Shown in pieces: positions 33,489 through 45,046 of a stretch of DNA of 64,000 nt. The position numbers and the translations under genes are program-made. The notes beneath the pieces are model-generated. The model searched no databases. It was not told the origin of the DNA and was given only the letters and a program-made list of their open reading frames with translations. The stretch comes from Pseudeuparius sepicola. Lineage: Eukaryota > Arthropoda > Insecta > Coleoptera > Anthribidae. Each line of letters begins with the position of its first letter. Positions within the stretch are counted from its first letter, which is position 1. The stretch is from contig OY987298.1 in NCBI GenBank assembly GCA_963920635.1, positions 39,897,787 to 39,961,786 on the forward strand, in the 5' to 3' direction.

Positions 33489-35549
33489 GTTTTTTGAGGG
33501 GTTTTATACAATTTGAAAAAAAATATATTTTGGCAAGTCTAATTTTTCTTTATCTACCATAAAAAATTTTGTACTAAGTGATAATTAACCCTGTAGAAAG
33601 TATCTTCTGGGACTGAATATCTTATAACTACAACTGTTTCCTTTATTGTAGGAGTCATTTTTGCTACATACCTAATCAATAATATTGTGCAACTTGAAAT
33701 TATACTTACTCCATGACACCGCGATATTAATGCCTGTCAGACATATCATTCAGTGTATAGCCTACTTTCCGTGTTATAATGTCGAATTGGAGAAATTTAT
33801 TGTAATGCAGATAATGATAAAACTGCCCGGCTGGTATGGAATACAGGCTTAAAACTTTAATGTGATTAATAGTTCACTCCCATATAAGATGTTTAAATTA
33901 TTTATTACTTCAGCCACTCTGTAATTTCAGGTTTTGTTTTTGTCCGCCGAGTTTAAAATTAGTATTGATTCAACATTTTGTAAATAATTGCTTTGAATCG
34001 ACTAAAAATAGCAAAACGAGTCGATAGCAGTTATACAGCTTTTATGTTCTCAGCAAAATAATTATTGTTATAAAAATGATTTTAAAACATGCTTTCTTGG
34101 TTCATTTGTTCCTTCAGGAAAAAGTAATAAGCTTTTCGAATGATTATAAGTAAAGCCAGGTGTTATCACAAGAGGAACTTTATTGAGAACATATTATAAA
34201 AAATTTAATAGTAATTTATTAACAATTGCTGCGACGTATACCCAATATAGGTAGCTATATCCATTTTAAAGGTTCTTTAATTTATAAACTTCGGAGCCTA
34301 CATGAAAAATACATAATAATTGTTATAATATATTATTAAATATATAATTTAAATAAAAATATACATTTTGTGGAAAAACAATATAGTTTTTTTTATCAGA
34401 AAAATGGTTTAAATGTTAAGGACGGATGTGCATTTTAAAAATTGAGAAAAGTTAAATATTATGACGAATTACGTAAATTGACAATGTTAAAAATAATTCT
34501 CAGAAAAATTCTTTCGATGTTTTGATTTAAAATTAAAGTAAGATAACCTGTCTTACGCTTAGGGCCTAGCTGACACTGCGATTCCACAGCAGACTGTTCG
34601 GAAATGTCAGTAAATTCATGTTTTTGAGTCTGCAACGCTGATATTTTCTTTGCCGGGACAAAGTATCCTAGAGTCGAAAAAGCTATTTAGAACTTTGAAT
34701 TTACTTCATAAAACAACAACTCAGTAGATAAGTTGTCATATTGTCAAGTAATCAGTTAAAAATATTAGGTAATACAAATAAATAAGATAATTAAAAAATA
34801 TTCAAGAATAAAAAACACGTTACAGTGATGAGTGATATTACTGATATTGTCCATTGATACGCTCATACATAATACAAGTTATTTAAATAATCTGGTACAA
34901 ATTATGAAGGTTCTTATAGTTGCCAGAATAAAGTAATTAAAGCGATGAATCAGAAAATTTTTTGAAATATTATGTAAATAAACATAATACAACACGGTCA
35001 ATTTTCGAGGAAACGACAGTATTAATTTAAAACAAATAGAAAATATGGAAAATATTCATAATCGAGTGTGTTTCAGTGGACAACACACAAAGTTCCAAAT
35101 TAGAACCATCCGACTTAACCCTGGTTGATTACCAAGTCCCTTGCAGTTCCGCGTAGTTGTCACCTGTCACATTCGGTTACAGAACCAAGTAACAGCAAAG
35201 TGTTATAGACCGGGAGATAGTGACAGATTTTTGGACGTGATTTTACCCAGTATGCCTTGCAAAGGGCCAGAGCTGGGCAAGTAATTAGGCGAAAGTAATT
35301 GAACTGTCAATTAATTCCTTTTCATGGAATTGTACTTAGTTGGAATTACTTTTGAAATAGAGACAGTAATTGTAATTTAATATCAAGTACCTTTTGAAAA
35401 GGAATTGTACTTGTAATTTAAAATCAATTACTTCTGAGAATTGCAATTCCTTTTTAAAATTCCTTTAATGCAATTACTGTTTCAATTACAATTACTTTTC
35501 CAATTACAATTACTTGTCCAATTACAATTACTTGTCCAATTACAATTAC
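33489..35549 (+). repeat. 2,061-bp tandem duplication, unit 2
   Basis: It repeats unit 1 at a constant offset of 2,061 with no difference that I could see by eye. Unit 2 continues into the intact rest of the foldback and hAT elements, so it holds the original right junction. Junction sequence: ...CAATTAC|GTTTTTTGAGG, versus ...CAATTAC|TTTTTCAATT at the end of unit 2. Confidence 0.9.
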
Positions 35550-37003
35550 TTTTTCAATTACAATTACTTACACAATCTCCTCTTGCGGTGCCGGCCGGCG
35601 ACGGCCCGAGCTGATTAATCGGGGAAACCGGAAACCTGGATTGATTTTGGAAATATTGCAACGTTGTTTGGGCCAACCTGGCCAACAAAATGCAATGCAA
35701 AATAAATGCGTCATCACTGACAAAGTCTGCAATAATGTTTTCTTTCTTATGCCACTCCCATTTACTATTTACGCGTCACTGGCAAGTTATAACGATTGTT
35801 CTGTATTCTCTATCTCTATATTAATAGTCAATTCGTAATGCCTATTGTCACGTCACAATAGACATTTAAATTCTGTTGTTTTTTTTTTTCATTAGGTGGT
35901 ATACAGAATTATCACTATTTATTGGATTAGTAATTCAAAATTAAAACAGTTTTGATAGAAATACATTTTACATTTTGTAACTTTATAAATATTGTATACC
36001 ACATTTTATAACACAAATTTAGTTCAATACAAAAATTGTCAGTTTGTTGGGTTGTAAAATTTTAGTTTTACAAGTCGTTGAGCTTGAATCTGAAACGCAT
36101 TCTGCGAGGCCATTGTGTTTTTAGACATAGGTATTACTATATTATACTGTTACCTACTGAATATAATTAGTTTTGTTCATTAAAATACTGTAACTTTTAT
36201 TTATTTCAATTTGAATATTTGCCATTTACAAAGACTCAGACTAGAATTTTTTTGCATCGCAGAACAAATAATGCTTAATATAGTTATCAGTTTTGGTTAT
36301 TTAAGTAACTAGGTAAGTACCTACCTTATTTTGGTGTCTACAAATTTAATAGAAAATAACGCAAACAAGAAGTAATTGAAAAAGTAATTGTTTACATCAA
36401 TTCCAATTCCAAATACAAGTAATTGTAATTGTAATTCAATCACATTTCAAAATATCAAAGGAATTGTAATTGGATCTAATTACATTCCTACAAAAGTAAT
36501 TGGAATTGTAATTGGTCAGTTTTTAATTGTAATTGACCCAGCTCTGCAAAGGGCATTATGTGGCACATATTCTCACAATAATAAGGTATGAATCAGAGAG
36601 TCATCCTGGGTTCTTCATGTGAAAAACTGAGTTTTCAATTATTCGAAAAATATGCGTTTTGATATGCGCGAAAGGTATGCCATCCTTTTTTCAGCATTTT
36701 CATAATAAGAACTTGCATACTTTTCATTGGCATCCTGTTCAGAAACGTGGAAAAATTAATTATTAAAATACAAGATCACGTGGCAATAATAGCCCTTTGG
36801 ACCCACCCTAACGGTATGTCTATGGTTTTCCGAGGAATTTTCTCTTTGAACTTATATAATTGAAAACTCAGTTTTTCACATGAAGAACCCAGGATGACTC
36901 TCTGATTCATACGTTATTATTGTGAGAATATGTGCCACATAATGCCCTTTGCAAGGCATACTGAGTAAAATCACGTCCAAAAATCTGTCACTATCTCCCG
37001 GTC
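35208..37003. mobile_element. Foldback element, family D copy 1 (with hAT inside)
   Basis: The left end GACCGGGAGATAGTGACAGA and the right end, inverted, CTGTCACTATCTCCCGGTC enclose arms that also match at CAGTATGCCTTGCAAAGGGC and CAGAGAGTCATCCTGGGTTC. A hAT-type element (35268-36546) splits the left arm. A second family member with the same ends is at 55828-56691. The family has no coding capacity. Confidence 0.88.
35268..36546. mobile_element. Non-autonomous hAT-type element with GTAATTG repeats
   Basis: The ends CAGAGCTGGG...CCCAGCTCTG are exact inverted repeats, flanked by the 8-bp duplication CAAAGGGC (35260-35267 and 36547-36554). The CAGAG start and the 8-bp duplication are hAT hallmarks. 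Both subterminal regions (35280-35570 and 36370-36535) consist of variants of GTAATTGTAATT in opposite orientations. The middle (35580-36360) is unrelated AT-rich DNA with no transposase. A 282-bp left piece of the same insertion lies at 33207-33488 through the tandem duplication. Confidence 0.9.
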
Positions 37004-38654
37004 CATTAACGAACATTAAAAATTTATATATCTACAGAAAAAGGAATAATATTATTAAACTTAAAATTTACTTGTGCCACAACTTAAATCAGCTAAAACA
37101 AACTACTATTACTCAGTTTCTGTGAAATCTCCACGAAATAAAATAATTTTATAATAAAAGTGATGTTGTGAATTCAATTAAATACCTAATTAAACGAAAA
37201 GTGGAACACTATTTTGTTGTCTTGATTGACATAGGATGATACATTAAGGTTCACACTTTTGTCAAAAAGTGATCATGTTGGTCAATAAATGAATAAACTT
37301 ATGCACTATTGGCTTTAAACCGTTGCCCTTTTACATTTACCGAAGATTTTTTATTTTGAGCCCTCTCCAAAAACAGATGCATATTAATTATGTAAGTAAG
37401 TAATAAGTAGGTATTGTTGGTTTTCTAAACGATCTCATGTTTTATTCAGTAAGCATGCACTTTGACTTTTTCATGCACCCCCATATAATTTCAATAAAGC
37501 GTTCCCTACAGAAATTACAATATATATTATAATCATACCTAAAGCATGAGCTCGACTTCGATTGCAGGCTTTCAATGTAATAGTTGAAATGGAAAAATGA
37601 ACCTTATTAACAAACAAACGGATTTCACCCGCTTGGAAATTGGTTCCATCAATCTGTTCTAATAGTTTCGGAGCGTATATGGACACCATAAGCAGTGCCA
37701 GCTAACACCCGTAACGTCAAGATGTATATTCTGACCTCAATCCGAGTAATTGAACACGAGCATTGGGCCGATCACTAATTAAATGGGTTAATTACTATTG
37801 AATCAGTCGGCGGCCAACACACAACCGGAATAATAATTATCTACCCACTGTTCTGAACGCATCGTAATAAATTCATTATTATGTAATTAATATTTTATCA
37901 TATTGGAAAATATTAATCAAGGCTATTGTCCGAAAACTTGTTATGTACTTTTTAGGGGGAAAGCCGGAAGATTTATTCATCAGTGCAGCATTACTAAACG
38001 TAATTAGGCCAATTCATACACCGATACGTGTCATTTCATCAATGGGGTTTAATTATATGGCGGAAAATCCGGTGCAGTGGTTTTCGCGTTCAATATTTAT
38101 TGGCAGCTTATTTGTTCCTGTCGTATAATTTTTGCTAAGCGCTAATGACGTTTGCATTAATTTCCAAAATCGAAATTATAGTTTCGATAAGCCGAATTCC
38201 ATCACTTTCAAACTGATTTCATCCTATACATGGGGGGGTATGGGCAGTGTGCATTAAAACCCAACAGACCCAATAATTTCTTGGAAAATGTCTTGAAAGG
38301 ACGCAAAAAATTACCACCAAGACCTACTTTGGTGTAATACCAATTGTAGACAGAATACGAATGTTGGCGTTGCAATAATCTTCGTATTTCTGGACATGTA
38401 TTGCTGTACACACCATGCTTTATACAAATAAATGATCGTGTGCTGTGTTACGTGGCTCGCCTATGATTGATCCTCCTCATCACTTCATAGGTGAGTCTGA
38501 GGTGTGATAGGCACTCAAAAGTCTTGTTGTTGTTGAAGACTTCCATGCAACTGCCTTCTAGATTTTCTGATTTGAATTATCGATTTGATGGTGTACCTCC
38601 CAATAGCGTAGGTATCTTGAATGTTGAGATTTGGGGAACCTTGGTGTCTTTAGA
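37004..38654. other. Non-coding stretch with ATTA-rich block
   Basis: No gene supported. The part 37740-38170 is non-repetitive and contains many ATTA/TAAT cores (for example ACTAATTAAATGGGTTAATT near 37772), a pattern of homeodomain-bound enhancers. The remainder holds nothing recognised. Confidence 0.4.
37740..38170. promoter_or_regulatory. ATTA-rich block, possible enhancer
   Basis: About a dozen ATTA/TAAT cores lie in 430 bp of otherwise non-repetitive sequence, several in palindromic TAATTA form. The block is between repeats and shows no frame with a domain. AT-rich genomes produce ATTA often, so this is a weak call. Confidence 0.25.
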
Positions 38655-40455
38655 AATATAATAATAATAATTTATTTTCCAAAATATCAAATACATAATA
38701 ACAATAATTAAACCCCATTTTTGGAAAATAAGTGGCAACCCACTGAAATCAACTAGTGATTCGTGCGTGGAAGAGGACACTTCTTTCACAAGGATTCCGA
38801 CAAATAAGCACATCTTAAATCCTATAAAATTATGCACACATAGATGCAATAATTACAACTTATGACTAATGCTAGTAAATTTAAGGAATTTTAAAGGTTT
38901 TTATATGTGGAGAATAAGAAAACACGGTTTTTTTGCACTAATATGAATAAATAAATAAAACAAAGTCTGGAGGAATTTATACTTTTTCCATCAGGGAGTA
39001 CCTACTGATTTATTCGAAAAAAGTAAGTATAATGTATGTCCTAGGTACATCCATCAACCAAGACTTTACTCGACCATTAAAGTGATTAATTTCGGTACAA
39101 TTTTTTATTTCTACAGGAAATTTTGAATAAAATTTAGGTGCCATATAATTAAATGCCCTATATTTTTTTATGTTCTCATTGTTGTAATAATTTGTTCCTT
39201 TATTTTGTGTCGTGTAGAGTATCCGTAATCAATGTATATTAGTTTATTTTTATATTTTTGTTGTAGTATAAGGGCTCTGTAAACACATAATTTTTTTAAG
39301 TCCATCAATTTTATTTCTTTATAGGTTTGATCGCTGGGGTATGTCCTTTTTTTATTTAGTAAAATTTTAAATAAGTGTTTTTGTATGATTTATAGTTTAA
39401 GTAGATGCGTTTTGTAAGCACTCCCCCACCCCACAATACCATACCGCAATCCGGAATAGCGATTCTACTAATGCATGGTAGACAATTTTTAAGTGGTTGG
39501 TACTTAGGATTTTTCTTAATTTTTTAAATTTAAATACCATCGATTTTATTTGTTAACGTAGATATATGTTTGTCTCATCGCATGTGTCTATCTATTTCTA
39601 CTCCCAGATATTTAACAGAGTTGGTCTGTGTGATTATAATATTGTTTGACACTGCTAGATGTTCGTATTGTGGGGCCGTATGTGTTTTACATGAAAAGGC
39701 TAGGTACATATTTCGTTTTCTCAGAATTATTTGTCAAACTCATCTCATCGAACCATTGCTTTATTAACGTCATGTCTTTTTCAGCTAGATTTTTTACATC
39801 ATCCCAATCCTGTGCAACATACTCAATAACTGTGTCATCTGCGAATAAAGATATCCTTCCGTTTGACGTGGACAGCTGTAGCAGGCCATTTATATAAATC
39901 GAGAACAAAACAGGGCCCAGTACCGTTCCTTGTGGAACGCCATATGTTACTGTCCTAGAGTCACTAGTACTACGTTCGATTTGGACATATTCAATTCTAT
40001 CTGTCAGGTAGGACTTCAATAATTTAAATGCCATTCCTCTTATTCCCAGATCTTCGAGCACATTTAGTAACAATTTGTGGTCAACAGTATCGAAAGCTTT
40101 TGCTAAATCCGGAAATACACAAATAGAAGTCCTATTTTTATCAAGGTTTTCATATATGTTATTTGTTAAATAGACAATTGCATCTTCGGTTGAGAATCCT
40201 TTTCTAAACCCAAATTGGTTTTTTTGAGGAATTGAAACTTTTCTAAGTAGCTTACAATCCTAGATTTAATTACTTTTTCTACTATTTTAGTAAGACTCGA
40301 AATTAGAGTAATGGGTCTATAATTTTCAATTTTCTTTTTATCGCCTTTTTTATAAATGGGTTTTATTATGCCTTCTTTAAATATGTCTGGAAGTGTACCT
40401 GTTTATATTACTTTGTTTACAAGGTGACAAATTGGCTCTTCCACCTCTTTTCGAT
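38655..40455 (-). pseudogene. CR1/jockey-like non-LTR retrotransposon, 5' truncated
   Basis: Minus-strand order. Start near 40455: GTLPDIFKEGIIKPIYKKGD, ENYRPITLISSLTKIVEKVI; after a frameshift near 40250, NQFGFRKGFSTEDAI; motif A FPDLAKAFDTVDHKLL (normally FLDLAKAFDTVDH); motif B YGVPQGTVLGPVLF; motif C LFADDT, catalytic aspartates present; then the RNase H-less C-terminal region VKYLGVEIDRHMR and LRKILSTNHLKIVYHALVES. It decays into stops after about 39400. The 3' UTR ends in GGAAAATAAATTATTATTAT (complement of 38640-38690), a usual LINE tail. The longest open stretch is 39687-40073. Inactive. Clade assignment is approximate. Confidence 0.9.
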
Positions 40456-40499
40456 GCAAAATCACGCCCCCGGTCAAGTTAATTCATTGTGTGCATAGC

Positions 40500-41057
40500 G
40501 ATTGTTGGGAATATACAACAGCTTCCCTGTTTTAAAACTTGTGTTTACGTTTAGCCATTGTCACAGAATAACTAAACAGAATTGTAGCGTCCGTATACGC
40601 GCATACGGCGACCCGTTAAGGACAGAGTTAGTATCGCCATCTATGTGCGTCCTTAAGTACTGTGTAGATCATAGTCACCCAAGCAAGTAATTGGCACACA
40701 TATTCGTGAGTATCGGCTTGGTCGACCCGCGGCGCGCCCCACTTTGCAGTCCATCGGGCGGACGATGGCTCGGCTTATATCGGTCGGCGACGTAGAGGTT
40801 CGTGTGGGACGCACGTGCTTCTCCCTCCAGTGTGCTACCGCCTGCTCGTAGTCAGAGCCGGTGTATTACCTACACTTGTATTGGAAGTTTTGTTCCTGGT
40901 TCCTGTGTTTCAAAAGCGAATTGTTCTGTTTTGGCGTTAAGTTGTTGTTTTGTTGTGGATTTGTTAAGTACTGTTGTTTGCTGTTAAATTGTTGTTGTGG
41001 CTGTTATTATTTGCTGTTAAGTTATGTTTTGTGATTTTGTTCTTTTGCCGATCAGCA
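40500..41057. other. GC-rich then TTG-rich segment upstream of THAP fragment
   Basis: 40690-40850 is GC-rich; 40880-41040 is a low-complexity series of GTTGTTTGCTGTTAA-like units. It could be the 5' untranslated region of the THAP open frame that follows. No promoter motif is clear. Confidence 0.3.
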
Positions 41058-41297
41058 ATGGCCGCAAAGCGGTGCAGTTTTAAAAACTGCACCAGTTCTG
41101 GACTGGTCGAAGGAGTAGGACGAACATATTTTTCGACTTTCCCAAAAATGACTTTATCCGTGCAATATGGGTACAGAATTCTGGAAATTTGGACCTAATT
41201 AATTTACCCTATTCGGCCCTAAAAAACAAAGTTTTGTGTTCGCGCCAGTTTAAAAACCCTTCGTTTTTGATTCCCGACCAAAAAAACTATATATAAC
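41058..41297 (+). pseudogene. THAP zinc-finger domain, frameshifted
   Basis: The start ATG (41058) is followed by AAKRCSFKNCTSSGLVEG, giving the first two zinc ligands C-x4-C. After a one-base shift in the T-run near 41130 the other frame reads FFDFPKNDFIRAIWVQNSGN, including the invariant FP and W of THAP domains, and then KNKVLCSRQFKNPSF, the C-S-x-x-F end in which the usual final histidine (C-x2-H) is glutamine. The frame ends soon after at DQKNYI. THAP domains bind DNA and are the N-terminal domain of P-element transposases and of many host proteins. No transposase core follows. It is either a dead P-like transposon end or a decayed retrocopy. Confidence 0.75.
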
Positions 41298-42299
41298 ATT
41301 ATTTGACTTTATTATTGTTTGTCTATCATCAAAACGTGGTATTTTTTAGTTATGGACCGTTTTTAGGTCGTAATCTGCTAGTTTCAAGAAAAAGTCAACT
41401 TACAAGGTGCAATTTTTATATTTTTTCAAAAGATCAAAAATTTATCATTGTCAGAATTTTTGGCTGAAAATTTGTACATAGGGGTAAAATAAAATTCCAA
41501 GCAACTTTTTCAAATAACATTTTTCGATTTTGGCTATTAATTTAATTAAATGTCATTTTTGACAGATATGTCAAATTACGTCACGACGTTTAATTATCTC
41601 AATTCGAATATTTTTGCAAGCAGAGATGATCTCCCCAGAGCAGTTTCATCTTAGCCCAAAAATAAAAAAAATTCCCGTATGGTTCCAACTTTCTGTGGCA
41701 CTGTATAACATTACCGATTTATCTCTTACCGCTTTCGAAATGTTCGCCTCTGTTTTCCTGGTTGGTGTAGAAAAAGGAAGCGTATCTTCTAATTGTATAA
41801 AACAAATTTTCGGTCCATGACCTACTTATAGCTGTGGTCACAGAATAATATTTTGTGCTGTACGGTTAGTGTTATATATTAAAAAGCAAAAATGAAGTCA
41901 TGGACTACTTTCAGGTAGTTGTAATATACGCTCCCTTATTCTATTCAAATCAGAAAACCTGGGCGAATATCTCAAAAACGGCAAGAGATGTCCCTATAAT
42001 TTTGTATAGAAAAATAACAATTTCCTAAAATATTTTTTTACTTCCCGTTAAACCGGGAATGATGTATAAATTACAAACGAGCAGATTTTAATATATTTTG
42101 TCCGTAATATTAAAAATGGAAACAAACAGTATTTTTTATTTTTCGAAAAAATTGTTTTTTCGAGGACACCCAGTATGTCAATTAATGTGACGCTAGATTC
42201 AGATTCCCCGGAAAAACTCACCCGGGTTTTAGCAGACCCTTTTTCTTTTGACTAAGGAAATAATCGGACTTTTTAAAACACTTTTCTTGAGAAACCCTC
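41298..42299. other. Non-coding AT-rich stretch
   Basis: No gene recognised. 41940-42180 contains low-complexity text of the kind seen in foldback arms (CTCAAAAACGGCAAGAGATG), without a clear partner. Confidence 0.4.
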
Positions 42300-43535
42300 T
42301 ATACAGGGTGTCCAACTTTAAAACTGTACAAAGCCGTAAAATCTTCATTTTTGGAGATATTCGCCTAAACTCTTTTTGTTTTAAAGGCCTTCAAAAACCG
42401 CGTCTTTTGACCTTCCTTCCATTTTCAAAATGCAAATCCAGGGCCGGCTGCGATTTTTTTTATACGCCCGATTTTCAAGAAAACCATTTAGCGATTTTTT
42501 TTTATTTAAAATCTGACCTCATAGCGTTAATCACAACACCCTAAAACCCCCAAATACCAAATTCGAACAAAAAATGTACAGGGAGTTCCAATCTGTAGGG
42601 TGTCAAAGTTCAGCAAAATAGGAATTTTAGACATCTGGCGAGTCAAGTGTGCCATGGAATCCCTTCAGAACAGTCGAATGGTTAACAGGGCCGCTTAAAA
42701 TTTTGATGTGAAAAGATTTACTACAAAAATTAACAGGGTATTTTTCTCTGAGCCATCTCAAAATTCTGAAATTTTATCTTATACGGATCAAGAGTAGGTA
42801 CTCTGGAATCATTGAAAAAATATTGATAAACACAAAAGTAACAGATAAAAACAATTTAAATTATTGTACCTTTCTCAACAAAGTCACTGCGTAAGATGAT
42901 ACATTTTCTGTGTGTTTCCTGTTGTGGCACACCATAGGCACCTTAACTGATATGGACTTACTGACTGATAGGCTTCTGTATTTTTTAGATTTAGTTCGTT
43001 TATAGTGTGTGGAGCGGCTTTGATGTGTCTACTTGATTTTTGACCCGTATAAAATCTCAAAAATTTAGTAATTTGAGGTGGCACAGATAAGAATACTCTA
43101 TATATTTTGTATTGGACTTTTGCACACCAATAGCTTGAGTGGTTCTATTGACCATTCAACTGTTTTGAGGGGATTCCATGGCACACTGGACTTGGCAGAT
43201 AGATGCCTTTAAAATTCCTATTTTGCTCAACTTGGACACCCTGCAGAATGGAACTCCCTGTATATTTTTTTATTCAAATTTAGTATATAGAGGTTTTGGC
43301 GTGTTCTGATTAACGCTGTGGGGTCAGATTTTAAATAAAAAAATCGCTAGAGTTTTCGTGAAAATCGGGGGTATAAAAAAATCGGAGTCGGCCCTGGATT
43401 TGCATTTTGAAAATAGCAGGAAGGTCAAAAGAAGCGGTTTTTGAAGGCCTTTCAAACAAAAAAAGTTTAGGCTTTTGTCTCCAAAAATGAAGATTTTAAT
43501 GATTTCTACAGTTATAAAGTTGGACACCCTGTATA
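42300..43535. mobile_element. Large foldback element, family A copy 2
   Basis: The left end TATACAGGGTGTCCAACTTT and the right end, inverted, AAAGTTGGACACCCTGTATA enclose complementary arms. The inner arms (AAAGGCCTTCAAAAACCGC, CCAGGGCCGGCTGCGATTTT, TCTGACC...AGCG) match the element at 197-1568, while the outer ~90 bp of each arm differ. No coding capacity; the open frames inside are palindrome by-products. Confidence 0.88.
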
Positions 43536-44456
43536 CATCAAAATTATTGCTTATAAAGACTAAGATTTTCTAAAATTCTGGGCGGTTCCAAGGAAGTTTT
43601 TAGAATTTATGTACAGGGTTAGTAATAATTGTTTTCAAACAAATAAAAATTGGAGTATAGGAGTGGCAATTAGGCCAGGGTAGATAATTTTTGAGAACAA
43701 AAAAATCTAGAACAGCATGACACCCATTGGAAAAGGAAGAAAATATAGCAAAAATAACAGAAAAAATAATTTAAGGGCGATTTAAGCTACGGGTGTTGTA
43801 GGGGGTGATCTTTTAGGGGTGGAAAACGGTTTATCACGATATCCGGCAAAACTGCAACTCCTATCAAAAAAGTTAAATGGCAAAGTTGTAGGTAATAAAA
43901 AGATCTACAACTTTTGTATTTACACTTTTTTCACATAACCTCAAAATATCCACGAAAAATCAAAATAACCGATTATTTGGTTTTTAATTTTTATCTTACA
44001 AAAAAAATTCTACGAAATTTGGTGGAAACTTACCTTCTTATGTCTCGAACACGCTGTAATTTTTTCGAATCAAAATATTTATTTTTACCCCTTTTTTTGA
44101 TTTTAAACCGAAAAAGTAACCTCATATTCAATCGAAAATACCCACGTCAAAAAAGGTGCTTTTTAAAAAAAGTCGGTTCGCTTTTTGTTCGTTGAAACCT
44201 CTACTTTCTGATGGTGTAAAAAATATACATCACTTTGAAAATTTTCTCAGAAAATGCAAAAAACGAAAAACTCGATATCGAAAAATTGGTTTTTAATAAT
44301 TTTTTAAAATTTTGGACTATTTATTGAAATTTACACTTTAATTACTTGAAAATTTTAAGATTGCATGTTGAACAGTATGGGAATCTTGCAAACGGTGAGA
44401 GATAGAACAACAACAAACAACAAATGCGGAAAAAGTTGCGCAATTTTGAGGTCAGT
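43536..44456. other. AT-rich repeat-like stretch
   Basis: No gene. It contains TACAGGGTTAGTAATAATTG (43612), resembling a foldback terminus without partner, and text such as AAAAGATCTACAACTTTTGT near 43900 typical of dispersed repeats. Confidence 0.35.
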
Positions 44457-44933
44457 AAAATGGTACAAACAGATTTCTAATATATTTTTTCGTTTTTGAG
44501 TTATTTCGACAAAAGTGAAATTTTGCATTTTTGATTTTATTTTTTTCTGAAGTTGTTATCAACATTTAAATACAGGGAAACAATGAGTAGAAAAAAAGGA
44601 ATTTTCAGTATAATTGTCTCAAAACATTTTAAAAATATTGTCCATACATCATGGTATTTGGAATGAAAGTGCTTTCAAAATCTGCAAAAAAATCCAGGTC
44701 CGTATTTAAAAAAATTAAGTTGAAAATGGTTTCTCAAAAAACGAAATGTTGTAGAACAAATCTAAAAACGCCATCTTAAAGCCCGTTAAAAAGTGCCATA
44801 AGAAAGTGTTTTTCTTTTTTCCTATCTGTGACAACAACTTCAGAAAAAAATAAAATCCAAAATGCAAATTTTCACTTTTTTCAAAATAACTCTAAAACGA
44901 AAAAGATATTAGAAATCTGTTTGTACCATTTTA
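44457..44933. mobile_element. Foldback element, ~480 bp
   Basis: TAAAATGGTACAAACAGATT at the left pairs with AATCTGTTTGTACCATTTTA at the right. The arms continue through TTTTTTTCTGAAGTTGTTAT versus GACAACAACTTCAGAAAAAA. The central ~250 bp are unpaired. No coding capacity. Confidence 0.8.
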
Positions 44934-45046
44934 GCTTGTAGCAGTCTCCGTATATTCAATAACGTATTGCTATCCTAAATTTTGTTCCTAAACCTATTTT
45001 TTAATACTTTTTAAATAACTTTGACATATATTTTTTAATATATCAG

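Noticed and set aside
33380..33562. Open frame with repeated LLFQLQ units
   Set aside because: It is the translation of AATTAC-type repeats of the hAT end across the duplication junction.
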